64,000 nucleotides of DNA. Origin: Neptunomonas japonica JAMM 1380. Lineage in GTDB: Bacteria > Pseudomonadota > Gammaproteobacteria > Pseudomonadales > Balneatricaceae. Location of the stretch: the NCBI RefSeq assembly GCF_016592555.1, contig NZ_AP014546.1, positions 62,001 through 126,000 on the forward strand, written 5' to 3'. Both the position numbers and the translations under genes were made by a program. The notes under the pieces are model-generated. The model saw only the letters and a program-made list of their open reading frames with translations, was not told the origin of the DNA and made no database searches. Within the stretch, counting starts at the first letter, position 1. Every line of letters starts with the position of its first letter. Of this stretch, positions 53,531 through 63,942 are shown in pieces.

Positions 53531-56026
53531 TTAGCTACTTATCTTTGCGCTGTATTTGTGGGATAAATCTGTTAAAGATAGCGGCCTATCAAAATAGTAT
53601 CCCTGAGCAATGTGGCAGTGATAATTGCTCAGTTGTGCCAGTTGCTCTGCTGTTTCCACACCTTCCGCTACCATAGTGAGACGGTATGATTCCCCAATAG
53701 CAATGATGGCTCTTACCAAGTTATCGCTCTCACTACTGGTTAATAATTTATCAACAAATGAACGATCTATTTTTATTTCATTTATAGGTAAGTTGCTTAA
53801 ATAGCTCAGTGATGAATACCCGGTACCAAAATCATCGAGGGATAGGTTAAACCCATGGTCTCTTAACTGTTGCAATATTGGAGATGCATAGGTTAAGTCT
53901 TCAATGAGAAGGCTCTCTGTTATTTCTAAGGTAATCAGTTGGTTATCTAAGTCATGCTGGGATACAGTTGTAACGAGATTTTCCACGAATTGGGGGGCAT
54001 TTAACTGTCGTGGAGACAGGTTTACAGAAAGTGCAATGGGGTGCTCTTGACTGGTATTGAAGTAACTTATATCTGCTAGAGACTGCTCTAACACGAACAT
54101 GCCAATCTCGTGAATGAGTCCTGTATCTTCAGCAATACCAATAAAGTCTACGGGGGAAATCTGCCCTAGTTGCTCACTGTTCCAGCGAACGAGTGCTTCC
54201 ACGCCATGTATTTTACCGCTTTGGATAAGAATTTGCGGTTGGTAAACTACGCTAATTTCGTTGTTTTTTAATGCTAACCGCAGCGCCGATTCTACTTGTA
54301 GGTCTTTATGTACTTGTTGGTTGATCTGCGTGTTAAAAAATAGAAAGCCTCCCTTTTGTCGTGCTTTAGACTTGTACAAGACGATATCGGATTTACTAAT
54401 GAGTTTTTCTGGATCATCGCCGTCATCGGGGTACATGGTCACACCGATGCTACAACTGGAGTGAATGACTTTACCTGCGATAGAGAATGAGTTTCTAAAA
54501 ATACTCTGAATGCGTTCTACTTTTTTCTCAGCGGCTCGCAAGTCTTGTAACTCAGGAAAGCAAAAAATAAACTCATCACCCCCAAATCGGATAATGCTGT
54601 CGCCTGCTTGTAAGACGTGTTCAAACTCATGACTTACCGCTTGGAGTAGTTCATCACCGGTGGAGTGCCCATAAAGGTCGTTAATTTTCTTGAAATCATC
54701 AAGATCAACAAACATTAGCGCGAACTGCGTACCACTATGTTTTGAGCGCTCTATGCCTTGTGTTATTCGTTCTTTCAATAATAGGCGGTTTGGTAATTGA
54801 GTAAGAGCGTCATGGTGGGCAACATGGTGAAGTTGATCTTTGGTGCGCTGCAATTCATCAATATTGCTGCTTATATGTTGTTGAAACCTTTCAAACCTTT
54901 TAGAAATACTGCGACTTAAATAGACTAATACGACTATCAGAATCAGAGTGGCTAAAAAACTGAGTAGTAATATTTTTTGTAGTTCATCTTTATTTTGGCC
55001 GCGAACAATGGCTTCTCGCTTCAATAAGTAGTTTTCGACTTCTTTTATATACACGCCAGTGCCAATAGCCCAATTCCAGTCTGTAATACCTTTTACATAA
55101 CTTATTTTTTTTGCAGGTTGGCCTGTAGTAGGCATAACTGAACCGATGTATTGAACATAATCGCCACCTTGCTGAGCTGTTTGAATAATTTTTCTAACGA
55201 AGGGAAAGCCATTCGCACCTCTACCATCGAGGTTGTTTGTGCCTACAAGTGACTTTTTGAAATGTGAAAGATAGTTACCTTGGTAATCAATGACAAAAAC
55301 ATAGCCATTATCACCGTAGCGGATATTACTAATTCTTTTCAAGAGGCGTGACTTTATGTCGTTTTCAACATCAATCAGGTACTCACCTGTACCAATAAAC
55401 CAGTCATAGGGAGCAAAGTACTTTCCAAAGCCAATCTTTTCGAATTCGTCATTCTTATTTTGGGGCTTAACAAACCACCAATGGTAAAAGCTTTCGCCAT
55501 TGGTTTTGACTAATTCCCCCATCTCTCGGACGATATAACGGCCTCTTATATCTTTTAAATCCCACTTTGATGTGCCTTCCATTTGTGGAAGTAGCGGATG
55601 CATCACATTGATGCCATTGGTTTTATAGATAAAGAAGTAACCGCGGCCACCATTGAAGGATATTCGACGTAAGCTGTCGGTTATGAGCTGGGTTACTTCG
55701 GCTTCTGGCTTATCTTTATTTTGTTGGTAAATGTTTTTAGCAATCGCATAGGCTTCATGAACACGTTGCTTAATATCATTTTTAAGAGTGCTTTTAGTTT
55801 GGCTCTTTTCGAACTGAATATCTTGAAAAACTTGATTTACCTGGCTTTTAGCGACTGCTTTTTGAAGGTCCATAAAGTTATCGCGTAGCGAGGTGATATC
55901 ACTTTTTGCTTTCGTATGATTATTGTAAATGGTGATAGTACTGAGCAATACGATAAAAATCCCAACGACCAGAACAGGAGCTACTTTGATAAGACGTATA
56001 AGTTTCTGATCGGATATTATTTTCAT
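53531..56026 (-). CDS. Cache-GGDEF-EAL transmembrane c-di-GMP protein
   Basis: 831 residues. Two membrane helices (about 12-32 and 350-370) enclose a periplasmic part with two Cache_2-type domains (RGYFFIYKTNGINVMHPLL...YDWFIGTGEYL; NGYVFVIDYQGNYLSHFKK...WNWAIGTGVYI). Then GGDEF (FGGDEFIFCFPE, intact) and EAL (EALVRWNSE, EITESLL, DDFGTGYSSLSYL, EGVET, all present). The inhibitory RxxD position reads QAGD, so product inhibition is probably lost. Senses a small extracellular ligand. Confidence 0.88.
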   Translation of the reverse strand: MKIISDQKLIRLIKVAPVLVVGIFIVLLSTITIYNNHTKAKSDITSLRDNFMDLQKAVAKSQVNQVFQDIQFEKSQTKSTLKNDIKQRVHEAYAIAKNIYQQNKDKPEAEVTQLITDSLRRISFNGGRGYFFIYKTNGINVMHPLLPQMEGTSKWDLKDIRGRYIVREMGELVKTNGESFYHWWFVKPQNKNDEFEKIGFGKYFAPYDWFIGTGEYLIDVENDIKSRLLKRISNIRYGDNGYVFVIDYQGNYLSHFKKSLVGTNNLDGRGANGFPFVRKIIQTAQQGGDYVQYIGSVMPTTGQPAKKISYVKGITDWNWAIGTGVYIKEVENYLLKREAIVRGQNKDELQKILLLSFLATLILIVVLVYLSRSISKRFERFQQHISSNIDELQRTKDQLHHVAHHDALTQLPNRLLLKERITQGIERSKHSGTQFALMFVDLDDFKKINDLYGHSTGDELLQAVSHEFEHVLQAGDSIIRFGGDEFIFCFPELQDLRAAEKKVERIQSIFRNSFSIAGKVIHSSCSIGVTMYPDDGDDPEKLISKSDIVLYKSKARQKGGFLFFNTQINQQVHKDLQVESALRLALKNNEISVVYQPQILIQSGKIHGVEALVRWNSEQLGQISPVDFIGIAEDTGLIHEIGMFVLEQSLADISYFNTSQEHPIALSVNLSPRQLNAPQFVENLVTTVSQHDLDNQLITLEITESLLIEDLTYASPILQQLRDHGFNLSLDDFGTGYSSLSYLSNLPINEIKIDRSFVDKLLTSSESDNLVRAIIAIGESYRLTMVAEGVETAEQLAQLSNYHCHIAQGYYFDRPLSLTDLSHKYSAKISS

Positions 56027-56253
56027 CGTTCTAATAGGGTTCCAGCATTACTCAATATTGTCTGCGCTACTAACACGCAAGGATGTATAACTAGTATTGA
56101 TAAAAAGCATCCGCTGCTTCTTTGACTATAGACTAGGTTGCAAATATTTACATTGAGATAGCTAACACTATTTGCAGGTATTTATAGAAATACAGCTTTT
56201 TTAACAATGGGTTAGGGTTTTCCAGACCAGGTTCTGTCTACAGTTGTGTAGAA

Positions 56254-57879
56254 TTAAAAGTTAAAAACTTTGTCCGAGTTGCTCATTAGTGATGAGTCAT
56301 GGCTGTTGATGACGACAAGCTTTCCTGTCCAGTGCTGATGAAGTTTGTTGAGTATGCGTGCTGCGCGTGGCTGGTCAATACCTGCCGTAGGTTCGTCCAG
56401 CAATAATATACGGCTATCTTGGAGCAACAGTCGTGCAATGCCGAGCCGTTTTAATTCCCCTCCTGATAGCATGCGCTCGCCATGGCCAAGCCAGGTATTG
56501 AGCCCGTCAGGTAGCTGTTGTAGCCAATCATCTAATTCGACCAGCGTTAATACTTCAATAAGGGCTTCATCAGTATGTATTTGGTGCAAGCAGAGGTTAT
56601 ATCGTACAGTGCCACGTAGCAGGTCGATTTTCTGAGGCATGCTGTTGATTTGCTCGGCATGGCAGCCGTGAATACTTATATTCCCAGTGTGAGGCATGAG
56701 TTGGCCTGTTATCAAATGCTGCAATGTTGTTTTTCCATGTCCACTGGGTGCTGTTAGCCAGTACCAATGGGGAGCAGTTAAAGTGCCGCTGAACTGAGAA
56801 ATGACTGCTGATGTTTGTTGAGGGTAGTAGTAACTTAGGTTAGATATTTTTACTGAAACCTCTTCGGTATCAACAGATTGTCTAGCCTTGTCTTCATTCT
56901 TAGGCTGGTTGTGAGAGGGCGAAAGGCTCTCAATTCTTTCTAATGCGGCGTACCCTAACCCAAAGTTTGCCAATGCACTGGTGCCGTTTAACATTATTTC
57001 TTGTGTGCCTAGTGTCAGTAACAGCAACATAAATAATTGCGAGCCTTCAATCTGATCTGCTGATAAAGCGAGCAGGCCTTGCCAGAGAACAACGAGCGAG
57101 AGAATGGCCAGTATTACTTGGTTGATTGAAAGTACGGTTTCTCGGGCAAGACTGGTTTGTTTTTCGGTAGCATCGGCAATACTTGCTTGATCCAATAGTG
57201 CAGTGCCAACCTTTTCAAGACGTTGATGTAGGGTGAGTAAGCGTAGGTTATTGAATATAGAGCTGGCAGTGCTCCATTGTTGGTTGCGCTCTCTATGGAG
57301 TTTGTCTTGCGGTGCCAGTACTTTACGCAGGTACAGCCAAGGCATGAATAAGATTGAGGTGAGTACTAATGGCACTAACCAAATGCCGCTATTAGGTAAA
57401 AAAATAGCCATGGTGAAAAGATACAACAGGCTACATAGAAGCATCACAAAGCCGGGAACGAGAGCTGATAAATACAGTGCCTCGGCATGTTTAATATCTT
57501 CTAATAAACGGCTGCTGGTATCGTGGCTATTGAGTGGGTTTTCTTGCCAGTTTTTACTGGCTATCGTCTTGAACAGCTCTGCTCTAAGCTTGGATATTAC
57601 ACGTAACGTTGCTTCGTGAGTCGTAACTCGTTCTCCATAACGGCCCACGGTACGTGTTATTGATAGCCCCCTAACGATAGCGCCTGGGGCAAAGTAGTTA
57701 AAGCTGTGTGCTCCTGCGATACTTAATCCTGCTAATGCTGTGGCGCTAATAAACCAACCGGATACTGCTAGCAGCGCAATTCCTGCGATAGCAGTGATAG
57801 CCGCTAGTAATAGTCCGATAACGGCCATTGAGCGTTCTTCCCACAATAAGCTGAAATAACGTGCGACTAACCTAGGCAT
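56254..57879 (-). CDS. cydC: CydC, subunit of the CydDC thiol exporter
   Basis: 541 residues: six-helix ABC-exporter membrane domain and a C-terminal ATPase (Walker A APSGHGKTT, signature MLSGGELKRLGIARLL, Walker B ILLLDEPTAG). CydDC exports cysteine and glutathione and is needed to assemble cytochrome bd. Overlaps the upstream cydD by 8 bp. Somewhat shorter than E. coli CydC (573), mainly from a short N-terminus. Confidence 0.9.
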   Translation of the reverse strand: MPRLVARYFSLLWEERSMAVIGLLLAAITAIAGIALLAVSGWFISATALAGLSIAGAHSFNYFAPGAIVRGLSITRTVGRYGERVTTHEATLRVISKLRAELFKTIASKNWQENPLNSHDTSSRLLEDIKHAEALYLSALVPGFVMLLCSLLYLFTMAIFLPNSGIWLVPLVLTSILFMPWLYLRKVLAPQDKLHRERNQQWSTASSIFNNLRLLTLHQRLEKVGTALLDQASIADATEKQTSLARETVLSINQVILAILSLVVLWQGLLALSADQIEGSQLFMLLLLTLGTQEIMLNGTSALANFGLGYAALERIESLSPSHNQPKNEDKARQSVDTEEVSVKISNLSYYYPQQTSAVISQFSGTLTAPHWYWLTAPSGHGKTTLQHLITGQLMPHTGNISIHGCHAEQINSMPQKIDLLRGTVRYNLCLHQIHTDEALIEVLTLVELDDWLQQLPDGLNTWLGHGERMLSGGELKRLGIARLLLQDSRILLLDEPTAGIDQPRAARILNKLHQHWTGKLVVINSHDSSLMSNSDKVFNF

Positions 57880-59608
57880 TAGTGGCTTCCTCTTTACTAT
57901 GTAGGGTAACTATTTGCTGGAAAAATGCCGTATCACTGGTGCGGTGGCTCGCCATAATTAGCATACCTCCTTGCTGGGTAAACTGTTGCAGCGCTTTTAA
58001 AAGTAGGCCTGCGGTATCGTTATCTAGGTTGGCTGTTGGTTCATCCAACAAGAGTAAATCGGGTTGATGCAAAAATATACGTGCCAGTGCAATACGTTGT
58101 GCCTGCCCACCTGATAAGTAACCGCCGCTGTCGCTGATGTGATAATCCAATTGTTTAGGAAGTTCTTTTACCAGAGCGTCAGCTTGTGCCGCCGCGAGTG
58201 CGGCAAAGAGCTGTTCATCAGTAAATGCTCTGCCCAGACAAAGGTTGTGACGAATACTGTCAAACAGCAATTCTGGTTGCTGTGCTATATAGCCAATCCT
58301 GCTTTGCCATGCCGTATGATTAAAAACGTCGATTGTCTGCTGGTTTATGAGTAGTTGCCCTGCTGCAATCGGTAAAAACCCTGCTAACGTATCCAGTAAT
58401 GTGCTTTTCCCTATACCAGAAGAGCCGCGTAATAGGAGGCTTTGTCCGGGAGTTAGCGTTAGGTTTAGCGGTTTATTAAGAAGTTGGCCGTGTCGTGCTG
58501 TTTGTAGATCGCGAAACGTAATGGCGTTAATTTTTACGGGTAATCTTTTATGCTGGTTCTCTGTAGTTGGGTATCTGGCAGAGGTACTGTCGTTAGATGG
58601 ATTGTTGCTAAATAAACGCAACAGGTGTTCGGCCACACTGATTGCATCTGCGCGTGCATGGTATAACGTGCCTAAGCGACGAAGTGGGAGGTAAAACTCG
58701 GGTGCTAGCATCAGTAAAAATATACCGTGCCCTAGCGAGATCTCGCCACTCCATGTACCAATTTGATACTTTCCAAGAAATAATAAACCTAGATAGACGG
58801 CGACTAAGGCGACGCTAATAGCGCTAAAAAACTCGAGTAGCGTCCCTGATAAGAACGCTAACCGGAGAACTTGCATAGTAGAGCGCCGGTAATTCTCGGA
58901 CTGCGCATAGACACTCTCTGTTTCGTGAACAGTTGTCCTGGCTAACTGCAGAGCGTTGATTCCTTTTATGCGATCAGCGAGCAAGTTACCTAGACGATTT
59001 AATTGTGTCAGGTTTCGCTGGCTGGCCTCTGCTGCTTTATGGCCGGCGATGATCATAAATAATGGAACCAATGGCGCTGTCAGTGCAAAAATGAGCGGTA
59101 CTAGCCAATTAATGCTGCTACAAGCAATGATAATGAGCAATGGAGCCAGTACGGCGAGTCGTTGCTGCGGGAGAAATTCTGCAAAGTAATCTCGAGTGCT
59201 ATCAATTTCAGTACTGATTAAGCTGCTGAGTTCTGCCGCACTAAAGGATGGGTATAAGTGAATGTGATGGTGTTGGCAATGCTGAAATGTCGCAGTGCGT
59301 AAAGCATTGCGAATTTTGGCGCTGGCTTTATCGGCCAGCCGAGATTGAACTAATGGTAAAAGCGCTTTAATGCTGAGAACTAATGTTAACAGCCACCACC
59401 AGTGAGTTTGTTGCCAAATACTTTGTTGTAGGTAAACCGCATTATTAATGAGCAGTGCAATGGTGGCTGCAAAAACAATAGTCGATAAAGTTTGGACTAT
59501 GCCAATGCCGGTGAGCCAATAGTTCTCTTGGCGCGCTATCTTGCCCGCGTTACGCAATAGCGTTTTAGCAGTGGGGCTGTCATATAAATGTGCTGTGCGG
59601 TTATTCAT
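57872..59608 (-). CDS. cydD: CydD, subunit of the CydDC thiol exporter
   Basis: 578 residues, ABC exporter with membrane domain (about 25-330) and ATPase (about 365-575): Walker A LRGSSGIGKSTLL, signature YLSGGQAQRIALARIF, Walker B LLLLDEPTANLD. Forms the heterodimer with CydC encoded immediately downstream. Divergent from the sigma-54 activator, which is a candidate regulator. Confidence 0.9.
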   Translation of the reverse strand: MNNRTAHLYDSPTAKTLLRNAGKIARQENYWLTGIGIVQTLSTIVFAATIALLINNAVYLQQSIWQQTHWWWLLTLVLSIKALLPLVQSRLADKASAKIRNALRTATFQHCQHHHIHLYPSFSAAELSSLISTEIDSTRDYFAEFLPQQRLAVLAPLLIIIACSSINWLVPLIFALTAPLVPLFMIIAGHKAAEASQRNLTQLNRLGNLLADRIKGINALQLARTTVHETESVYAQSENYRRSTMQVLRLAFLSGTLLEFFSAISVALVAVYLGLLFLGKYQIGTWSGEISLGHGIFLLMLAPEFYLPLRRLGTLYHARADAISVAEHLLRLFSNNPSNDSTSARYPTTENQHKRLPVKINAITFRDLQTARHGQLLNKPLNLTLTPGQSLLLRGSSGIGKSTLLDTLAGFLPIAAGQLLINQQTIDVFNHTAWQSRIGYIAQQPELLFDSIRHNLCLGRAFTDEQLFAALAAAQADALVKELPKQLDYHISDSGGYLSGGQAQRIALARIFLHQPDLLLLDEPTANLDNDTAGLLLKALQQFTQQGGMLIMASHRTSDTAFFQQIVTLHSKEEATNA

Positions 59609-59758
59609 ATAGAGTAACTCTTATGTAAGCCTTATGTTGGTGCGTTAGTACAGGCAAGTCTGTGCTGCTCCCTTGCCAGTCGGGACAAGGTTTCTGGCAG
59701 AGAATCAATTTTTTTGTCATTATCGTCATATACAAGACAATATTGACGGGACACGATT

Positions 59759-61093
59759 ATGACCAATGCCAGCTGGTTGGAAACAATGCGCAATGTATTG
59801 GATAGCTATAACAACCCTGCCGTTTTGGTGGATGCTGACTACAACGTGGTGGCTACCAATAGTAACTATGATTTTCGCTTTGGCGAGTTGGATAGCCGTG
59901 GCCCTGCAAAATGTTATTACCTCTCGCATGGTTATCAACGCCCTTGCGACTTGGAAGGTGAGACATGCCCAATGCAAGAAGCGCGCGATACCGGTAAGCG
60001 TGCCAGTGTGTTGCATATTCATAATACACCTCAAGGTAAAGAGCATGTTGGGATAGAGACTATCCCGATTGTTGATGAGGAGCAGCGTGCTTATTTTATC
60101 GAAGTCATGAAACCGATTCTTGAGGTGAGTGCAGAGCCCATTGCCAATAAAATGATTGGGCGTAGTAAAGCTTTTAATAGGCTGGTTGATCTGATTCAGC
60201 GTGTGGGCAAAACCAATACCAATGTTCTTTTGATGGGGGCTTCGGGAACGGGTAAAGAGCTGGCTGCTCAAGCTATTCACTCGGTTAGTCCCAGAGCCAG
60301 CAAGCCATTTGTCACCGTTGAGTGTTCGGGGCTGACAGACACTTTGTTTGAAAGTGAGCTGTTTGGCCATATGAAGGGGGCTTTTACAGGCGCTACCTAC
60401 ACGCGGACAGGGCTGGTGAAGTCGGCTCATGGTGGTACCTTGTTTCTTGACGAGGTCGGTGATGTGCCTTTGCATCTTCAAGTTAAATTGCTGCGCTTGA
60501 TTGAAACTAAAACTTTTCGTCCTGTCGGAGACAGTAAGCCGGCTGCTGCTGATTTTAGGTTGGTTTGTGCTACACATAAAGACTTGTTGGATATGGTGGA
60601 GAAAGGCGAATTTCGTGAAGATCTTTACCATCGAATCAGTACGTTCCCGATTCGTTTGCCTTCGTTGGCTGAACGAAGAGAGGATCTGCCGTTGCTGGTA
60701 AAAAGCATTTTGTTGCGTATCTCTGAGAACCAACCTTTGAGTCTGACCGAAACAGCGCAAGCGTTGCTTTCCCAGCAAGCGTTTAAGGGCAATATTCGGG
60801 AGCTGAAGAACATTCTTGAACGTGCGGTTGTGCTGCGTAATGACGATCAGATAGATGTTGAGGTTATACAGCAAAGTTTGCACCTGTTACCGGTAAACAA
60901 GGCTGCACATCATGATGCTCTAAGTGCAACGTCAGAAAGTGCTCTTCAGCTTTTAGCTGATAAGAAGCTGAACCTAGAGCAGTTGGAGCAAGCATACTTA
61001 CACACACTGCTACAAACATACCCGGATAAAGGGCTGGTGGCCGACATTGCCGGATGCAGCTTGCGTACCTTGTATCGAAAACTGGAGCAGTAA
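59759..61093 (+). CDS. Sigma-54-dependent activator with a Cys-containing PAS sensor
   Basis: 444 residues. PAS-type sensor (1-120) with a cysteine triad C52, C63, C70 (K-C-Y...R-P-C...T-C-P). AAA+ domain (about 135-370): Walker A GASGTGKE, the sigma-54 loop GAFTGA at 207-212, Walker [13 protein letters not shown]-terminal Fis-type helix-turn-helix (about 405-444; [20 protein letters not shown]). It lies in the middle of the bd-oxidase genes, divergent from cydDC and convergent with cydX, and probably activates one or both. The Cys triad may bind metal or a cluster and report oxygen, NO or redox state. Confidence 0.88.
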   Translation: MTNASWLETMRNVLDSYNNPAVLVDADYNVVATNSNYDFRFGELDSRGPAKCYYLSHGYQRPCDLEGETCPMQEARDTGKRASVLHIHNTPQGKEHVGIETIPIVDEEQRAYFIEVMKPILEVSAEPIANKMIGRSKAFNRLVDLIQRVGKTNTNVLLMGASGTGKELAAQAIHSVSPRASKPFVTVECSGLTDTLFESELFGHMKGAFTGATYTRTGLVKSAHGGTLFLDEVGDVPLHLQVKLLRLIETKTFRPVGDSKPAAADFRLVCATHKDLLDMVEKGEFREDLYHRISTFPIRLPSLAERREDLPLLVKSILLRISENQPLSLTETAQALLSQQAFKGNIRELKNILERAVVLRNDDQIDVEVIQQSLHLLPVNKAAHHDALSATSESALQLLADKKLNLEQLEQAYLHTLLQTYPDKGLVADIAGCSLRTLYRKLEQ

Positions 61094-61112
61094 ACTGGAA
61101 AATGCCAGTTTA
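61091..61112. terminator. Hairpin between the sigma-54 activator and cydX
   Basis: TAAACTGG (61091-61098, includes the activator stop codon) pairs with CCAGTTTA (61105-61112), 6-nt loop. It serves the convergent gene ends; no clear T-run. Confidence 0.5.
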
Positions 61113-61133
61113 CTGCTGCTCATGTATGCAGTT

Positions 61134-61232
61134 TTATTCTTCATCTTCCATCTGGTTTTCTAACCACATGGCGTTAATAATGCCAAAACTGCAGGCGAGT
61201 AAAACACCTAAGACCCAAGCGAAATACCACAT
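61134..61232 (-). CDS. cydX: CydX, small subunit of cytochrome bd oxidase
   Basis: 32-residue single-span membrane peptide MWYFAWVLGVLLACSFGIIN followed by AMWLENQMEDEE. The sequence MWYFxWxLG and the C-terminal acidic tail are those of CydX (YbgT family), which stabilises the heme arrangement of the CydAB complex. Strong ribosome site AGGAG before the ATG, 12 bp after the cydB stop, so it ends the cydABX operon. Confidence 0.95.
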   Translation of the reverse strand: MWYFAWVLGVLLACSFGIINAMWLENQMEDEE

Positions 61233-61244
61233 GATGATCTCCTA

Positions 61245-62381
61245 TTAATAAAATGAAATACTGTTACTTTCGATCGCTTCTGGTTCAACACGGCCCCACA
61301 TTTTGTAATAACTCCAAACGGTATAGGCTAAGATTAGCGGCACGAAAAAGATCACCACCCATAGCATTATTTCTAGCGTAAGTTGGCTAGATGTTGCGTC
61401 CCACAGCGTTAAGCTACTCGCTAAGTCCAATGATGATGGCATTAAGAAGGGAAACAGCGTGGTGCCTGCCAGTAAAATAATGGCCGTTATTGAGAGCGCA
61501 CTGCTTAGAAACGCCCAGCCGTAGAGCGCTAGTTTTGTCAGTAGGCTCGTTAATAAAGGTAAGGCCACAGCGAAAGCGGGTAGTAACCAGAGTTGTGGAT
61601 AAGTCGCAAAATTTGCAAACCAGTCATCGGTACGAGTAACGGTTTTACTTAATGGGTTAGAGCTAGCGTCGCCTATAACAGCACTGCTAATTTCGTATCC
61701 GGGGATCGCCGTTACTAGCCAAGCACCTGCAAGAATAAGTAATAGGCTTAGCATGGGCGCAGTTAAGGCTGCAGCTGTTCTGGCGCGGTTTTGCACCTCG
61801 CCTCCTGCGCGCATTTGTAACCACGTAGCACCATGTGAAATAAGCATGACTACACTGGTTAAGCCACACAGCAGAGCAAATGGGTTGAGTAGTGCCCAAA
61901 AAGACCCGGTATAAGTTGGGCGGGTAAACTCATCAAAGCTAAAAGGCACACCTAAGAATAAATTCCCAAAGGCGACGCCAAACACTAATGCAGGCACAAA
62001 TGAGCCTATGCACAGGCCTCGGTCCCAATGGTTTCGCCAGCGTTGACTCGGCATTTTACTGCGATATTCAAAGCCAATAGGGCGAAAGAACAGAGCAAAC
62101 AATACCAGTAGCATCGCCCAGTAAAAGCCAGAAAATGCTGTGGCATATACGAGTGGCCAGGCGGCAAAGAGCGCCCCGCCGGCTGTCACAAACCAGACTT
62201 GGTTACCGTCCCAGTGTGGCGCTATGGTGTTAATAATGACACGGCGTTCAGTATCCGTTTTGCCGAGCAAAGGTAGCAACATAGCAGCACCAAGGTCAAA
62301 ACCGTCGGTAATAGCAAAACCAATCAATAAAATGCCAACAAGTAACCACCACACTAGTCGCAGAGTTTCGTAATCAAACAT
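61245..62381 (-). CDS. cydB: Cytochrome bd ubiquinol oxidase subunit II CydB
   Basis: 378 residues, usual length about 379, nine membrane helices. N-terminus [25 protein letters not shown] and the [22 protein letters not shown] segment are the family signatures. Forms the quinol oxidase with CydA and CydX; carries no heme itself. Start overlaps the cydA stop by 8 bp. Confidence 0.96.
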   Translation of the reverse strand: MFDYETLRLVWWLLVGILLIGFAITDGFDLGAAMLLPLLGKTDTERRVIINTIAPHWDGNQVWFVTAGGALFAAWPLVYATAFSGFYWAMLLVLFALFFRPIGFEYRSKMPSQRWRNHWDRGLCIGSFVPALVFGVAFGNLFLGVPFSFDEFTRPTYTGSFWALLNPFALLCGLTSVVMLISHGATWLQMRAGGEVQNRARTAAALTAPMLSLLLILAGAWLVTAIPGYEISSAVIGDASSNPLSKTVTRTDDWFANFATYPQLWLLPAFAVALPLLTSLLTKLALYGWAFLSSALSITAIILLAGTTLFPFLMPSSLDLASSLTLWDATSSQLTLEIMLWVVIFFVPLILAYTVWSYYKMWGRVEPEAIESNSISFY

Positions 62382-63942
62382 GCTGCAGTCCTCCCTGTTG
62401 TTCGTTGTCGTAGCGGCCAGTTTCTAATGCACTTGGGCCTTTGCGGATATACTTCACCATTAAGTAAACTTCGATAACTAGAAATAGTGAGTAAAGGCTG
62501 ACAAAGCCTGCAATGCTCATCCATAAATCAGTTTCAGTGAGGTTCGATGTGGCTACATAGGTGGGTAGGATTTCACCAATGGCCCAAGGTTGGCGGCCAA
62601 ACTCTGCGATAAACCAGCCAGTTTCAATCGCAACCCACGGCAGAGGCAAACTGATTAGACAGAGCTTTAACAGCCATGGGGTCTTATGCTCACGGCGTCG
62701 TGCAGTGAAGTAAAAAGCTGCCGCGAAGGTTAGTAGCATGGTAAAGCCTGATGCCACCATAATACGGAAGGTCCAAAAAATGGGTGCCACCTGCGGAATA
62801 GTATCTCGGGCAGCCGCTTTGATCTGCGTCTCGCTTGCATCGACAACATTTTCGGTAAAACGCTTTAATAGTAACCCATAGCCGAGATCATCACTTACGG
62901 CACTAAATGCGGCACGGTTTTCAGCATTGTCTTCACCATTGCGTAGTTTCTGTAGTAAACCATAGGCGATCATCCCGTTACGAATGCGCACTTCACTGGC
63001 AGCAATTAAGTCTTTTATGCCAGTAACCTCTGTATCGGTGGAGCGGGTAGCTATCAAGCCCAGTAAATAGGGAATTCGCACCGCGTAATCTGTGGTTTGG
63101 TTTTCCTGATCAGGTAAGCCAACGAGAGTAAATGCGGCAGGCGCTGGGTGTGTTTCCCATTCAGATTCGATGGCCGCTAATTTTACTTTTTGCACATCGC
63201 CGACCTCATAGCCACTTTCATCGCCAAGAATGATGACCGATATAATAGAAGCTAGGCCAAAGGCTGAAGCAATTGCAAAGGAGCGCCGAGCAAAACCTAC
63301 ATCTTTATTACGTAACAGGTAGAGAGCACTGATCGACAGCACAAACATGGCGCCGGTGACATAGCCTGCTGATACGGTATGCACAAACTTGACTTGCGCA
63401 ACCGGATTAAAAATCACTTCTGTAAAGCTCTCCATCTCCATACGCATGGTTTCAAAGTTGAAATAAGCGCCAACAGGGTTCTGCATCCAGCCATTAGCGA
63501 TAAGAATCCACAGGGCAGAGAAATTGGAGCCGATGGCAACTAGCCAGGTGACTGAAAGATGCTGCACTCGAGAGAGGCGGTCCCAACCGAAGAAGAACAA
63601 ACCAATAAAGGTGGATTCTAAAAAGAAAGCCATGAGGCCTTCTATGGCCAGTGGTGCACCAAAAACATCACCCACATAATGTGAATAGTAGGCCCAGTTA
63701 GTGCCAAATTGAAACTCCATGGTTAGGCCGGTAGTCACGCCTAGTGCGAAGTTGATACCAAAGAGTTTTCCCCAGAAACGGGTCATGTCTTTGTAGATTT
63801 GCTTGTTGGTCATCACGTAAACGGATTCCATGATAGCCAACATAAATGACAACCCTAAAGTTAGGGGGACAAATAAAAAGTGATACAACGCTGTTAGGGC
63901 AAACTGCCAGCGGGAAAGCTCCACAACTGTTTCGGAAACCAT
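62374..63942 (-). CDS. cydA: Cytochrome bd ubiquinol oxidase subunit I CydA
   Basis: 522 residues from ATG 63942; E. coli CydA has 522. Heme ligands are in [14 protein letters not shown] (H21) and [13 protein letters not shown], with the Met ligand before the GRQPW motif in [18 protein letters not shown]. The central Q-loop (about 250-380) is present at the long, proteobacterial length ([19 protein letters not shown]). A TTG six bases upstream gives two extra residues; the ATG is taken because the ribosome site AAAGG is then at 9 nt. Reduces oxygen with high affinity using ubiquinol. The promoter lies just outside the window. Confidence 0.96.
   Translation of the reverse strand: MVSETVVELSRWQFALTALYHFLFVPLTLGLSFMLAIMESVYVMTNKQIYKDMTRFWGKLFGINFALGVTTGLTMEFQFGTNWAYYSHYVGDVFGAPLAIEGLMAFFLESTFIGLFFFGWDRLSRVQHLSVTWLVAIGSNFSALWILIANGWMQNPVGAYFNFETMRMEMESFTEVIFNPVAQVKFVHTVSAGYVTGAMFVLSISALYLLRNKDVGFARRSFAIASAFGLASIISVIILGDESGYEVGDVQKVKLAAIESEWETHPAPAAFTLVGLPDQENQTTDYAVRIPYLLGLIATRSTDTEVTGIKDLIAASEVRIRNGMIAYGLLQKLRNGEDNAENRAAFSAVSDDLGYGLLLKRFTENVVDASETQIKAAARDTIPQVAPIFWTFRIMVASGFTMLLTFAAAFYFTARRREHKTPWLLKLCLISLPLPWVAIETGWFIAEFGRQPWAIGEILPTYVATSNLTETDLWMSIAGFVSLYSLFLVIEVYLMVKYIRKGPSALETGRYDNEQQGGLQHV

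Noticed and set aside
59726..60883. Long antisense frame of 385 codons opposite the sigma-54 activator
   Set aside because: The activator frame has clear AAA+ and HTH motifs; the antisense product is rich in Gln, Ser, Arg and His with no motif, as is typical of a mirror frame.
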